Part shown: positions 1 to 10,419 of the stretch, in pieces | How the letters are laid out: every line of letters begins with the position of its first letter | How positions within the stretch are numbered: the stretch's first letter is position 1 | Source of the DNA: Cristatella mucedo | Taxonomy: Eukaryota; Bryozoa; Phylactolaemata; Cristatellidae | Length of the DNA stretch: 64,000 bases | NCBI GenBank assembly: GCA_009760855.2 | Contig: WPIO01000044.1 | Location: 3,038,893 to 3,102,892 of the forward strand | Direction of reading: 5' to 3' | Notes under the pieces: generated by a model | The model's database searches: none | What the model saw: the letters and a program-made list of their open reading frames with translations, nothing else | Told to the model about the DNA's origin: nothing | Position numbers and translations under genes: made by a program

Positions 1-196
1 GCCACATCCAGGTGGCTATCATGTTCTCACGACAAGGTTAAGGGGGTGTGGCAAGTTTTTCTAGAGGCTTCTTGGGAGGCAGGTCATCGGTAAGCTGGTT
101 CGAGCTGCTTCTCCAGTCTACCTCCCAGAGGTTAAAAGAAGGTTGCTAACGCAGCATGCACTCAATCTATCGGTCAATTTACAGGGGGGGGGAGGG

Positions 197-1525
197 GATT
201 TGATACTATCGATCACAAAGTTCTTCTAGAGCGCCTCTCATCTCGCCTGGGCATCACTGGCACTGCTCTGTAATGCTTCAGGTCCTATCTCAGTGGGAGA
301 CTCCAGAGTATTGACGTGAATGAACAAAGATCATCCGAGGTACCTCTGAAATATGGGGTACCTCAGGGCTCCGCGCTACGTCCGGTTCTTTTCACGTTTT
401 ACACTCTCCCTCTTGCAGATGTGATTGCCAAGCACAATCTAGGCTTTCATTTCTATATGTATGACACTCAGTTGTACTTTTGCTTTGATCCCTCTCAGCC
501 TTCGAGCACCTCGAGTTCTCTCAACTCACTACCTGCATGTATTGATGACACCCACACATGGATGGCAGCAAATTTTCTAAAACTTAACGATGATAAAACT
601 AACTTAGTAGTTACGGGAAAACCCAGTGTGATTCAGAAATTGGAAAGGCTGACGCTCAAAATTGGCTCTGCCAGCAGATCTCCCGCTGAATCAGCTCGAA
701 ACCTATGCGTCATGTTCCAAAGTGACCTCTCGTTACACGACCACATCAGCTCCACAGTCAAGTCTGCCTACTTTCAGCTACATAACATTGCTAAAATTCG
801 GGCTTGTTTAGTTAAGGATACCACGTCTAAGTTGGTCCATGCATTTGTGACATCCCGTATTGACTTCTGTAACTCATTGCTTGCTGGCCTACCGGCATGT
901 GCAATCAGGTGCTTACAGCTGGTGCAAAACTCTGCAGCTAGGCTTGTCTGTCGTGAGCATCGCAGTTGTGACCTCACACCACTTCTTGCCGACCTGCAAT
1001 AGACACCAGTCAAGCAACGGATCGACTTCAAGGTTTAGTCGCTCACTTTTAGGTCACTTCATTCTTTGGCTCCAGCCTATCTCTCAGATCTACTCCCCCA
1101 CCAGGCCAAGCATCGTACCACCTGCTGCTCGGAATCCAACAGTTGACCAATACCTCGTACAAACCTCAAATCCTTTGGAGACCGTGCATTTAGTTGGTAT
1201 GCTCCCAAAGCCTGGAACTCCTACCCGACTTGCGTCAGAACATCCACTGACTTGACCACGTTTAAAAAGAACTTAAAAATGCACCTATTTAGGACAGCAT
1301 TTAGTGGGTCCCTGTGATTCGTCCTTTATGTGCTTATGGGTGTTGACACTGTGCATGCTACCACAAACCACATTTGCATGCTGACCCTGTGCATATCACC
1401 CTTAACCATGTTAATCATGTTGTTTATCAAGCATGATATTAATCACCATTCAATCGCGTTCCCCTTGCAGCAAATGTAAAGCGCCTAGAAAGAGATTGAG
1501 CTATCTGAGGGTGCTTTATCAAGTG

Positions 1526-1557
<32 letters not shown>
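197..1557 (+). mobile_element. L2-type LINE, 5'-truncated copy (A1)
   Basis: A 5'-truncated non-LTR retrotransposon that begins inside the reverse transcriptase (RT) domain at a degraded AFDTIDHKVLLERLSS block. It runs through YLSGR, GVPQGSALRPVLFT and the catalytic region, which reads FYMYDTQLY instead of the expected FYADDTQLY, so the active-site Asp pair is lost. It then continues through the C-terminal LDFCNSLLAGLP and LADLHWLPVKQ regions. In-frame stops interrupt it at the ends of the 228-residue open segment (316-1002). The 3' UTR ends in the family tail (TAGAAAGAGATTGAG, then GTGCTTTATCAAGTGC) and an (ATT)n run. The copy is inactive. L2 clade is assigned from the RT motifs and the tail form. 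Confidence 0.9.
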
Positions 1558-1622
1558 GTAGTAGTAGTAGTAGTAGTAGCAGTAGCAGTAGCAGTAGCAG
1601 TAGCAGTAGCAGTAGCAGTAGC

Positions 1623-1653
<31 letters not shown>

Positions 1654-1655
1654 TT
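1527..1655. repeat. Compound microsatellite (ATT)n-(AGT)n-(AGTAGC)n-(AGT)n
   Basis: The (ATT)n 3' tail of the preceding LINE passes without a break into (AGT)n, then a run of AGT/AGC hexamers, then (AGT)n again. It looks like a LINE tail that seeded and then expanded into a compound microsatellite. Confidence 0.95.
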
Positions 1656-2261
1656 CGTTACAGGTTAGAAAAGCCTAACGGGAAGGGTAGCCTTCAAGAA
1701 GTGGCTTCACGTACTTCAACTGTGGTTCCCTCTTTTCCAGACAGCATCGGAAAGGCTTCCGGACTACAGCAAAAATTTTCCAGGAGCCTAGCCAAATAAA
1801 AATGCCTATGCATTCATCTTTTTAAAACCTGCTTTATATTAGGCAAATGACCTGCCATACCAGTGCCAGCCGTAGGAAGTGGCCAATGAATCTAAACAAT
1901 CAGCTGTACTGTTCCTCTTTTCTCCAGCTCAGCATAATAAGCTGCAAATTTAAAGGTTACAACTACAGCTTACTGTTAACCACCGATTGTTTGCATAAAA
2001 CTTCACTGAGAATGCTTTAGGCACTGCCAGCCAATAGTGATTAAGATTGCATGACCTTTAACATGTGACCTCTAACATGGAGCCACCCAGCTGTTTAAAG
2101 TAAAATGGACAAATTTAGAAAAAAACGCATGTCTACTCTAGGTTTATTAAACTCTAAGAATAGGGAACAACTTTAAGTACCGTCACACTTCAAATACTTC
2201 TGGTCATTCTGCATATTTCTCATATATGTTAAGAAAACAGAGATGGCAGCATGAATCGTGG
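1656..2261. other. Unassigned intergenic DNA
   Basis: AT-rich sequence with no open frame, repeat or RNA gene that I can recognise. Confidence 0.5.
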
Positions 2262-2755
2262 GAATGTCAAGAAAATACCTATGTATCGAATGTGTGTTTA
2301 GGGTACCTTTCGAAGGACAAATATGTTAGAACTGGGATCAGAAGTTCTGACGACTTCTGCAAGAAAGAAAGATGGTTATGCAAACCACGCCTAATCTAGA
2401 TGTAAACCACAAGCAACAAATCTACAAATAAAATCGATCTCCGCATCATATGCGACTTGTATCCCGACTTGTCGAACCTTGGTAGATTGTGATACATGCT
2501 TGAAACTTGTTGAGGTGCATTCTTGTGACTTTTATACAGCTTCATTTCCAGGGTCGGTTGGTGCCTTAAATATTCCATAACTCGGTTAATACTTGACGTA
2601 TCGGAGTGAAATTTGAAATGCGAGTTCAGCTCTACTTGTTTGACATGAGTCTGGAAAATTTCTGATTTCGTTTAAATACAATGTTCTGTATACGTCATCA
2701 AACGTCCTGAAGCTTTATTTTGCGTAATCTTGGACATATAGAGCAAAACCTATTA
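2262..2755 (+). mobile_element. Tc1-like long terminal repeat fragment (R1)
   Basis: This non-coding block is shared with 9107-9975 (both orientations) and 29061-29525. Shared landmarks are GGTACCTTTCGAAGGACAAA, a GGGATCAGAAGTTCTGACGA-like run, TATGCAAACCACGCCTAATC, GTTGAGGTGCATTCTTGTGA, CATAACTCGGTTAATACTTG and CTTTATTTTGCGTAATCTTG. In the 29-kb copy the same block abuts a Tc1/mariner-type helix-turn-helix coding piece, and at 5.6 kb its outer half abuts a transposase C-terminus. I infer it is a long terminal inverted repeat of a Tc1-like DNA transposon. Only one repeat is present here, without transposase. Confidence 0.65.
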
Positions 2756-2789
2756 AACCGAAACACACAAACACGCGTGCACGCACCAG

Positions 2790-2820
<31 letters not shown>

Positions 2821-3186
2821 ACACACGAACACATACTGGATCTAGGCCTAGCAGTACTGTGCCACTACATCGAGGCTGTTGAACCAAAATCACTTTGTGG
2901 CAAACATCTTTCAAGCTCATTTTGCTTTTTAAGCTTTACCACCGGCATGCAGGTTAAAGAAGATGTCTTGCCTTTACAGGATGACAAGTGGCCCAGACAT
3001 CGACAGCTGTGTGGGTTGATAGGTCACAGCAGGACGTAAATTGCAGCGGACAGTGCTAACATCTGTAAGGAGTCAGCATGCCTTAATACTTTTCCGAAAT
3101 ATGTAGGTGCCCAACCTACACCCTTGGCTTCTGCATTCACACACTTATCAATCATTTGAGTTCTTTTTTTCTGAAAGCCTCACTAG
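2756..3186. other. Intergenic DNA with a short (AC)n run
   Basis: An (AC)n microsatellite lies at about 2790-2826. The rest is unassigned. Confidence 0.6.
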
Positions 3187-3771
3187 CCCACATCACACCA
3201 CTTCTCGCCGACCTGCACTGGCTACCAGTCAAGCAACAGATCGACTTCAAGGTTTTGTCGCTCACTTTTAGGTCCCTTCATTCTATGGCTCCAGCCTATC
3301 TGTCAGATATACTCCCCCATCAGGCCAAGCATCGTACCACCCGCTTTTCGGAATCCAACAGTCTAGAAATACCTCGTACAAACCTCAAATCCTTTGGAGA
3401 CCGTGCATTTAGTTCGTAAGATCCTAAAGCCTGGAACTCCCTCCCGACTTGCGTCAGAACATCCACTGACTTGACCACGTTTAAAAAGAACTCAAAAACA
3501 CCTATTTAGGACAGCATTTAGTGGGTCCCTGTAATTCGTCCTTTATGTGCTTATGCATGCTGACACTGTTGCATGCCGCCACTAACCACACTTGCATGCT
3601 GACCCTGTGCATGTCACCTCTAACCATTTTATTCATGTTGTTTATCAAGCATGATATTACTCACCATTCAATCGTGCTTCCCTTTGCAGCAAATGTAAAG
3701 AGCCTAGAAAGAGATTGAGTTCTCTGAGGGCGCTTTATCAAGTGCATTATTATTATTATAATTATTATTAT
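3187..3771 (+). mobile_element. L2-type LINE, 3' end only (A2)
   Basis: Starts at HITPLLADLHWLPVKQ and covers the last part of the RT C-terminal region (SLTFRSLHSMAPAYLSDILP) plus the full 3' UTR. The coding part is cut by a TAA after GDRAFSS, where relatives read SSYAPKAWNSL. The 3' UTR has the GATATTACTCACC and AGAGATTGAG signature shared with A1, A10, A11 and A12, and ends in (ATT)n. Confidence 0.9.
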
Positions 3772-5599
3772 GCATGTCGGAACAGCTAGTCTGGCTGCTT
3801 CCGGATACACGATCGCAGTAGTTCTTATCCAGGCAGTGGCTGTCGTGCATTTTTGCCACCGGGTCGTGCTCAGACTTGCCTCTACATGCTGCCGCTCGGC
3901 AGCGGTTCGGCTAGTCGAAAGCAAGCTCAGCGATCAGGCCAGTACTACAGTCAGTGCTGCAGCATCCATGCATGCGCCAGTGCACTCGAATATCGCCAGT
4001 TCATTTGATGATATGCCTATATGGTTTGTGCATGGCTGAGCACATCAACCTAACAAACGTAACTAGCTAGACTATTGCCATCTCTCACTGAGCCCGGCCG
4101 GCTTACCGGAGCCAACGGACGAGTCGCCCTGTTGTGGTGTTTTCGGCATGCTGTCGTGCTCGAGTCTGACATGTCTGTTCTCCAACACAGTCACCATTAC
4201 AGAGAGCCTGCAGAGGTGAAAGAAAGAAGAGATTCCCAGCAAGAGCACACCACCTGGTTTGTGTTTCTGTGGATGGATCGGGAAGCTAGGCGTACCGCCG
4301 GTTAGTCGGCAGAGCGCAGCTTCTGTCAATGCTAGCTGCACATGTGGCAGTGACATTATACGACTGACACCGGGGCCTAGTACCACTTACAGCCGTTCAC
4401 ATGATCCAACTTGCACTCCCTCATGTTTGCCACTTGCTTCGGTTTGTAGAAGTTGGCAAACTAGAGAGTCTCACACAGTCAAACTCAGCTCTCAGCACAC
4501 ACCTCAGCCTTGTTCTCGAGTGTGCTTATATGTCAGATATCTTGGTTGTTGCTTCTACTGCAGCAAGTGGTAAAGCACCTTGGATAGACAGTTGCGATTG
4601 TGTATTTGCACCTTACCCATCTCAACATTTAAAATGTATGCTCTATCTAGATAGGCTTGGTCTGCCCGAAATCCATAAATTATTAAGAACTTTTAGAGAT
4701 GTAAAGATAAACATGCCCCTTAAAACGTTCAACTACCAACCGAGAACTACTGCTAATACCGACATTCAAGCAAAATGAAACATTTTTACAACAAAGGTTT
4801 TATTGACATTGCTAAGCAACAGCCAAAATTGAGCCTCTCTCAACACAACTAAGCACCACCAGTAAGTCTTTCTCACCGTTGCTAAGCAACAGCTAAAGTC
4901 GGTCTCGAAATTGCCAAACCACAGCCACCATTTGTTCAAGGACTGGCATACGCCTTGCCAGAATGGTCCTTTAGGTCAGGGTTTAGCCACTGCTTTGTAA
5001 AATCGTGGGGTGAAGCCTATGCCGGCCTTATGTGGAGAGTGGGTGGCTTTCTCCGGTGCACTGCATTGATTCTGTCTTTACCATGCTTCACCTCTAAAGC
5101 CACATCTACACTGTCCTTTTTTGTCAACGTGGCTCATGTCCCCAATTCCCTGAAGCTGTCTGTTCTTGGCCAGTAGATGGATGAAGTACAGCCTAGTTCA
5201 ACTTCCTAGCAAAGACGGAAGATGTGGAAGTAAAGTCCAGACTATAAATCAGAAAAGCCTTGATTGTCCGGCCCTTTGATGATAAAAAAAATTGTCGGAG
5301 GCCACCACACATATACATTGTAATGATGGCTTGCTAAATCAGACAGATAATGACAGCTCTAAAATATTAGCAGTTCCTGAATTACAACCACTCTAACCCA
5401 GGCGTCTCACAATCTATAGTTAGCCGGTATACAAGCCTTTTGGAAAGAGACGAGTAGTCAGTTATATTTTGGGCTTCGAATCAGTGAGTTGTACAAAGTG
5501 GCTGGTGCTATGCACATGTGCCTCTCCTGTGGCTTTGTAATATTCATGAGCCGATAGAGCACATTCGTAACGATGTACCTATAACACCATGCACATCGT
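3772..5599. other. Unassigned region with scattered non-homologous frames
   Basis: Several overlapping open frames of 75-125 codons occur on both strands at 3.77-4.8 kb, but none carries a recognisable domain and the antisense overlaps argue against coding. Composition is balanced, unlike the AT-rich flanks. Two near-identical palindromes at 4808-4890 are listed separately. Confidence 0.4.
4808..4890. promoter_or_regulatory. Paired X-box-like palindromes (RFX-type)
   Basis: GTTGCTAAGCAAC (4878-4890) is a palindromic 13-mer very close to the RFX-factor X-box consensus. ATTGCTAAGCAAC at 4808-4820 differs by one base. Both are followed by AGC and a similar 30-base stretch, so the pair may come from a diverged tandem duplication of about 70 bases. 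No adjacent gene could be identified, so a regulatory role is speculative. Confidence 0.3.
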
Positions 5600-6005
5600 G
5601 CGACTTATTTACGGGACACATTTAATATATCCCTTCGACATGACTGGCGACTTCCTCTGCGGGTAAGGCTTAACGGACAACCGATGCTCTGAAAACAGAA
5701 GGTTGTCCTTTGAAAGGTACCTTCTACAAATATTCGATTGTTGAATCAATTTTGTAAGTACATTCTGGACTTTCCCCCTCAACCGGACCAAACAGCTGCT
5801 TGGGAGACTGTCGTTGGCTCTAAATGAGTGCTCCAACCTAACCCGTGGATGCTCTATAGGGTTGATATCAGGAGATTGGCTGGGCCAACTACGGACTCGG
5901 GCACCGAAGTCTGCAAAGATTTGCTTAGTTTCTTTTCATTACGCTTGGGATCATTATCTATTTTCCAAATATAGTCTTCCACCACAAGAACTCTGGCAGA
6001 TGGCA
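5600..6005 (-). mobile_element. Tc1/mariner-like transposase C-terminal relic (R4)
   Basis: On the minus strand a degraded transposase reads IDNDPKRNEKK, the equivalent of QDNDPKHTSK, followed after a frameshift by WPSQSPDINPIEHPRVR. The latter is the hallmark C-terminal catalytic-domain motif of Tc1 transposases. The open frame continues to about 5640, where the sequence becomes the outer terminal-repeat block (TCCTTTGAAAGGTACCTT) shared with R1 and R2. The N-terminal half is missing, and LINE A3 begins directly on the far side at about 6018. Inactive. Confidence 0.8.
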
Positions 6006-6017
6006 ACCCCCCCCCCA

Positions 6018-8236
6018 CCCAGACGGCCTATGGTTTACCACAGACATTAAACTAGCCAAGTCTACTAAACGAAAGCTTGAAAAAGCATACAAAAGATCCG
6101 GACTAACTGTCCATCGACAGGCATATGAAGACTACTGTAGGTCGTACCAATCGATCCTAGCAAAGGCCAAGTCTAGCTTCTATAGAAACATTGTCGAATC
6201 ACAGATGCACAATCCAAAAATGCTGATGTCGACAATAAACCATCTCCTCAACCGTTCCCAGATTAGCTCCTCACCTGATGATCCGTGTGATGATCTAGCC
6301 GATCGCTTCTCTCGATTCTTTGTGCAGAAGATAGACAAGATCAGGGAATCCATCCCTGCGATGACAACCTCCCCACTAGAATGCTGTTCCTCGGTTCCTG
6401 GCTGCACCTCAATGTCTGCATTTAAGCAGGTCACTAGTGATCTAGTCCTAAAGTTCGTATCTCAATCAAAGAAGACAACAAGTCATCTGGACCCTATTCC
6501 CACTGTCCTGCTCTTACGTTGCATTGATCTGCTGCTGCCATGCATAACTAACATAATTAATATGTCATTAGCCTCAGGCCATGTCCCAGCACCTTTCAAA
6601 AAAGCTGTAGTCAGGCCACTTCTCAAGAAAGCTACACTAGACCAAGAGAACTTAAGCAACTACCGCCCAGTTTCCCTTCTACCATTCCTATCAAAGACAC
6701 TGGAACGGGTCGTGGCGGACCAGCTGAACTCGTATATTGAAACCTCACACCTTGCTAGTAAGTTCCAGTCTGGCTTTAGAGCTAATCACTCCACAGAGTC
6801 AGCATTGCTTAGGGTATACAACGACCAACTTAGGAATGCAGACATGGGTAGAGTGTCTCTGCTTGTTTTGCTTGATCTTTCGGCAGCTTTTGATACCATC
6901 AATCACAAAGTTCTTCTAGAGCGCCTCTCATCTCGCCTGGGCATCACTGGCACTGCTCTGCAGTGGTTAAGGTCCTATCTCAGTGGGAGATTCCAGAGTA
7001 TTGACGTGAATGGACAAAGATCATCTGAAGTACCTCTGAAATATGGAGTACCTCAGGGCTCAGTGCTAGGTCCGGTTCTTTTCACGGTTTATACTCTCCC
7101 TCTTGCTGATGTGATTGCCAAGCACAATCTAGGCTTTCACTTCAATGCGGATGACACTCAGTTGTACCTTTGCTTTGATCCCTCCCAGCCTTCGAGCACC
7201 TCAAATTCTCTCAACTCACTAGCTGCATGCATTGATGACATCTGCACATGGATGGCAGCAAATTTTCTAAAACTAAACGATGATAAAACTAACTTACTAG
7301 TTATGGGCAAACCCAGTGTGATCCAGAGATTGGAAAGGCTGACTCTCAAAATTGGCTCTGCCAGTATATTTCCAGTTGAATCAGCTCAAAATCTAGGTGT
7401 CATATTCCAAAGCGACCTCTCGTTAGACGACCATGTCAGCTCCACAGTCAAATCTGCCTATTTTCAGCTTCATAACATAGCTAAAATTCGGGCTTGTTTA
7501 GATAAAGATACCACGTCCAAGTTGGTCCATGCATTCGTGACATCCCGTCTCGACTTCTGCAACTCACTGCTTACTGGCCTACCAGCATGTGCGATCAGGC
7601 GATTGCAGCTGGTGCAAAACTCGGCAGCTAGGCTTGTCTGTCGTGAGCGTGGCAGTTGCCACATCACACCATTTCTCGCGACCTGCACTGGCTACTAGTC
7701 AAGCAACGGATTGACTTCAAGGTTTTTTCGCTCACTTTTAGGTCCCTTCATTCTATGGCTCCAGCCTATCTTTCAGATATACTACCCCATCAGGCCAAGC
7801 ATCGTACCACCCGCTTTTCGGAATCCAACAGTCTAGAAATACCTCGTACAAACCTCAAATCCTTTGGAGACCGTGCATTTAGTTGGTATGCTCCCACAGC
7901 CTGGAACTCCCTCCAGACTTGCGTCAGAACATCCCTTGACCTGACCACATTTAAAAGGAACCTAAAAACACACCTATTTAGGACAGCATTTAGTGGGTCC
8001 CTGTGATTCGTCCTTGATGTGCTTATGCGTGCTGACACTGTGAATGCTGCCACTAACCACATTTGCATGCTGACCCTGTGCATGTCACCCATAACCATAT
8101 TATTCATTTTGTTTGTTTTTCAAGCATGATTTTACTTACCATTCAATTGCATTTCACTCTGCAGCAAATGTAAAGCGCCTAGAGAGAGATTAAGTTCTCT
8201 GAGGGCGCTTTATCGAGTGAATTATTATTATTATTA
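6018..8236 (+). mobile_element. L2-type LINE, longest copy in window (A3)
   Basis: Begins after a poly-C run, in the linker between endonuclease and RT (LWFTTDIKLAKSTKRKLEKA, then LTVHRQAYEDYCRSYQ). It runs through the RT and C-terminal regions to the family 3' tail and (ATT)n. The endonuclease and any ORF1 are absent, so this is a 5'-truncated insertion. The 3' UTR carries the TTCAAGCATGATTTTACTT and AGAGATTAAG signature shared with A8 and A16, marking a distinct subfamily. Coding content is described separately. Clade L2 is supported by the STINHLLN, LLDLSAAFDTINHKVLLERL and YGVPQGSVLGPVLFTVY blocks. Confidence 0.92.
6022..7698 (+). CDS. LINE reverse transcriptase, near-complete domain (pseudogenised copy)
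   Basis: The frame is open from the truncated 5' end to 7698, about 558 codons, with the first in-frame Met at 6205. Seen in order: the endonuclease-RT linker, RPVSLLPFLSKTLERVVADQ, FQSGFRANHSTESALLRV, LLVLLDLSAAFDTINHK, GVPQGSVLGPVLF and FNADDTQLYLC. The catalytic Asp pair survives, but the residue before Ala is Asn where relatives have Tyr (FYADD in the copy at 59884). A one-base loss near 7675 (CTCGCGACC against CTCGCCGACC in sister copies) shifts the frame. The C-terminal region continues open in another frame to 8006 (HWLLVKQRIDFKVFSLTFRS to FRTAFSGSL). The element therefore has essentially one late frameshift after 5' truncation and is probably a young copy. Confidence 0.85.
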   Translation, partial: DGLWFTTDIKLAKSTKRKLEKAYKRSGLTVHRQAYEDYCRSYQSILAKAKSSFYRNIVESQMHNPKMLMSTINHLLNRSQISSSPDDPCDDLADRFSRFFVQKIDKIRESIPAMTTSPLECCSSVPGCTSMSAFKQVTSDLVLKFVSQSKKTTSHLDPIPTVLLLRCIDLLLPCITNIINMSLASGHVPAPFKKAVVRPLLKKATLDQENLSNYRPVSLLPFLSKTLERVVADQLNSYIETSHLASKFQSGFRANHSTESALLRVYNDQLRNADMGRVSLLVLLDLSAAFDTINHKVLLERLSSRLGITGTALQWLRSYLSGRFQSIDVNGQRSSEVPLKYGVPQGSVLGPVLFTVYTLPLADVIAKHNLGFHFNADDTQLYLCFDPSQPSSTSNSLNSLAACIDDICTWMAANFLKLNDDKTNLLVMGKPSVIQRLERLTLKIGSASIFPVESAQNLGVIFQSDLSLDDHVSSTVKSAYFQLHNIAKIRACLDKDTTSKLVHAFVTSRLDFCNSLLTGLPACAIRRLQLVQNSAARLVCRERGSCHITPFLATCTGY

Positions 8237-9106
8237 ACCCAACATTTTGGACGTCTATGATCAGGTTCGTATCCATAATCCAATTATTGTGGTGCCGAGT
8301 TCTGTCGCCAGAGGCCGAAGAACAAGATCAAACAAGCGCTCTTCCACCATCACACTTGAGCATAGATTGTAAGCATTCCGTTCTGTACTCTTCACCCTTC
8401 CCACGGCTAACGAAAGTTCTTCGCCTGTCATATCCGATGATCATGAATTAGCTTGCGTTAGCCCACAGAGTATGGCTACGGTCCTACGCTGTAAGGTGGG
8501 CGTGTTGACGCACCCATTGCTGATGGCTTTTTCGTTGCTTGTTCATTAACGGCTTGCATCTGCTGACACGTCTATAAATGCGATATTCCGAAACCTTCCT
8601 ATGACACTTACAGCATTGCCGATGTCCTCTTCTAAAGACTTTTAATAGTTGCAAAGTAGTATTTAGTGCAACTCGAAAATGCTTTTGGATTGAGTGTAAA
8701 TGCGATATTCCGAAACCCTCCTATGACACTTACAGCATTGCCGATGGCCTCTTCTAAGGACTTTTAATAGTTGCAAAGTAGTATCTAGTGCAACTCGAAA
8801 ATACTTTTGCATTGTGTATATTGAAATTCTGAGGTTTTGCTGTTAGGCACTGTGGGCGTGAGATTCGTACAGATAGCACCTCTTGTGCAACTACCCGAAT
8901 TAGCGAGGGTTATATGGACATAACACTATAGAGTAGTATCCCTAGAAGTGTAACAGTACAGGTGCCTCAAACGAAGATTTTAGTTTAGAACATGTTATTG
9001 CGTAGTAAGAGAATGTAAATAGCAATATTTAATTGACATGGCATCAAGAGTTTGCTTGCCCCCAGTAGATGCATTTTGCTATATACGTTGACAATTTATC
9101 AAGATA
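8237..9106. other. Intergenic DNA around a tandem duplication
   Basis: No gene recognised. The only structure seen is the 122-base tandem duplication listed separately. Confidence 0.5.
8575..8818. repeat. 122-base tandem duplication, two units
   Basis: Units at 8575-8696 and 8697-8818 both start TAAATGCGATATTCCGAAAC and include GACACTTACAGCATTGCCGA and AGTTGCAAAGTAGTAT. They differ at only a handful of positions, so the duplication is recent. Confidence 0.95.
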
Positions 9107-9975
9107 AGAGTGAAAAAGGACGGAAAGTATCAGTTAAGATGTTCGAGGCTTACAAAGCATACTTCAGCATGCCTGTTGGGGATCAAGACAGGCCCTGGCA
9201 CCTTAATCTTTTATGATTTCCACATAACAAGAAGCATTAAACAATTGATAATACAAACCACGCCTAATCTGTTAACAACATATCTACAAATAAAAAATGT
9301 ACTGATCTGTGCATCATGTTCAACTTTCGCCCCAACTTGTTGACCCTTGGTACATCGAGGTACAAGTTTGCAGCTTGTTTAGGTGCATACTAGTGACTTG
9401 CACACAGCTTCATTTACAGTGTGCCTGTGTGTATTGTCAATTTCATAACTCGGCCAATACTCCACACATTAAATCATTTCTGATTTCGGTTGGATAAGTT
9501 TTGCTAGCCTTGTCATCAAACGTCATGCAACTTTATTTTCTGAAATTATGGACATACATAGCAAAACTTGTCCAAACGAAAACAGAAATAAACTATGGCA
9601 TTTCATTACAGGCAGAGCTGAACTCACATTTGAAATCTCACGTTGATCCATTAAGTATTGGCCAAATTATGGGATTTACAAGGCACAAGGCTACACTGTA
9701 GATTAAGCTGTATAAAAGTCACACGCATGCACCTCAACAAGCTGCACATGCAGCTCGATCTACCAAGATTCAACAAGTTGGGACACAAGTCGTATATGAT
9801 GTAGAGATCGGCAAATTTGTTATTTTTAGGTGTGCTGCTTCAATTTTACTTTTGGGTTAGATATCGTTTGCATAAGCATTTTTTCTTTTATATGTAATTC
9901 GTCAGAACTTCCGATCCCATTTCTAAAATGTTTGTCTTTTGAAAGGTACTTAAAACAAATATTTGACTGTAGACC
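9107..9975. mobile_element. Palindromic Tc1-like terminal-repeat element (R2, MITE-like)
   Basis: The left half (to about 9590) carries the R1 block in + orientation: ATACAAACCACGCCTAATCT, CATAACTCGGCCAATACT, ATCATTTCTGATTTCGGTTG. From about 9596 the same block returns inverted: GCCAAATTATGGGATTT, CACCTCAACAAGCTGCA, and a run ending TTTGAAAGGTACTT. The two arms of several hundred bases meet without transposase. This is a non-autonomous palindromic derivative of the Tc1-like family seen at 2.3, 5.6 and 29 kb. Confidence 0.7.
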
Positions 9976-10419
9976 AATTTTCTCACTATTTTCTGAAATT
10001 ACTCCAATCAAGCTCTCAAACTTAAAGCAGTTAGCATTCTAAGTCATGCGACCTCCAAAAAGGAAAAACAAGATAACTGCCTGCCCTCAAAACGACATAA
10101 AACCCCAAATCAGACAGCACCGACTACATTATGTGCCTACAAGTCTGAGGGCCGTCTGAGTAGTCCTTCGTGCTGAGTGTATATCGAGACCGATGTTCCC
10201 AGTCACCGATTACCAAAACAGTAACACAAGTTCCCCTCCTTGCACACGGCTTAAAATGTAGCACTGCTTTGAAGGCAGCTCCGAATCTGTCTACAAATCT
10301 TCACCTTTCCTTATTCGGGGCTCCTATTTCAGTTTAAAATTTTCTATTGGTCCCACGATCCTCGTGCCCAAAGCTGCTAGCTCGAAGGATTTGTTAATAA
10401 ATGTACACTTACATTTCGA
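9976..10419. other. Unassigned intergenic DNA
   Basis: Nothing recognisable on either strand. Confidence 0.5.

Noticed and set aside
1529-1655. CRISPR-like array of short repeats
   Set aside because: Pure trinucleotide microsatellite without unique spacers, in a eukaryotic setting.
3770-4778. Several 90-125-codon frames
   Set aside because: Overlapping on both strands with no family signature.
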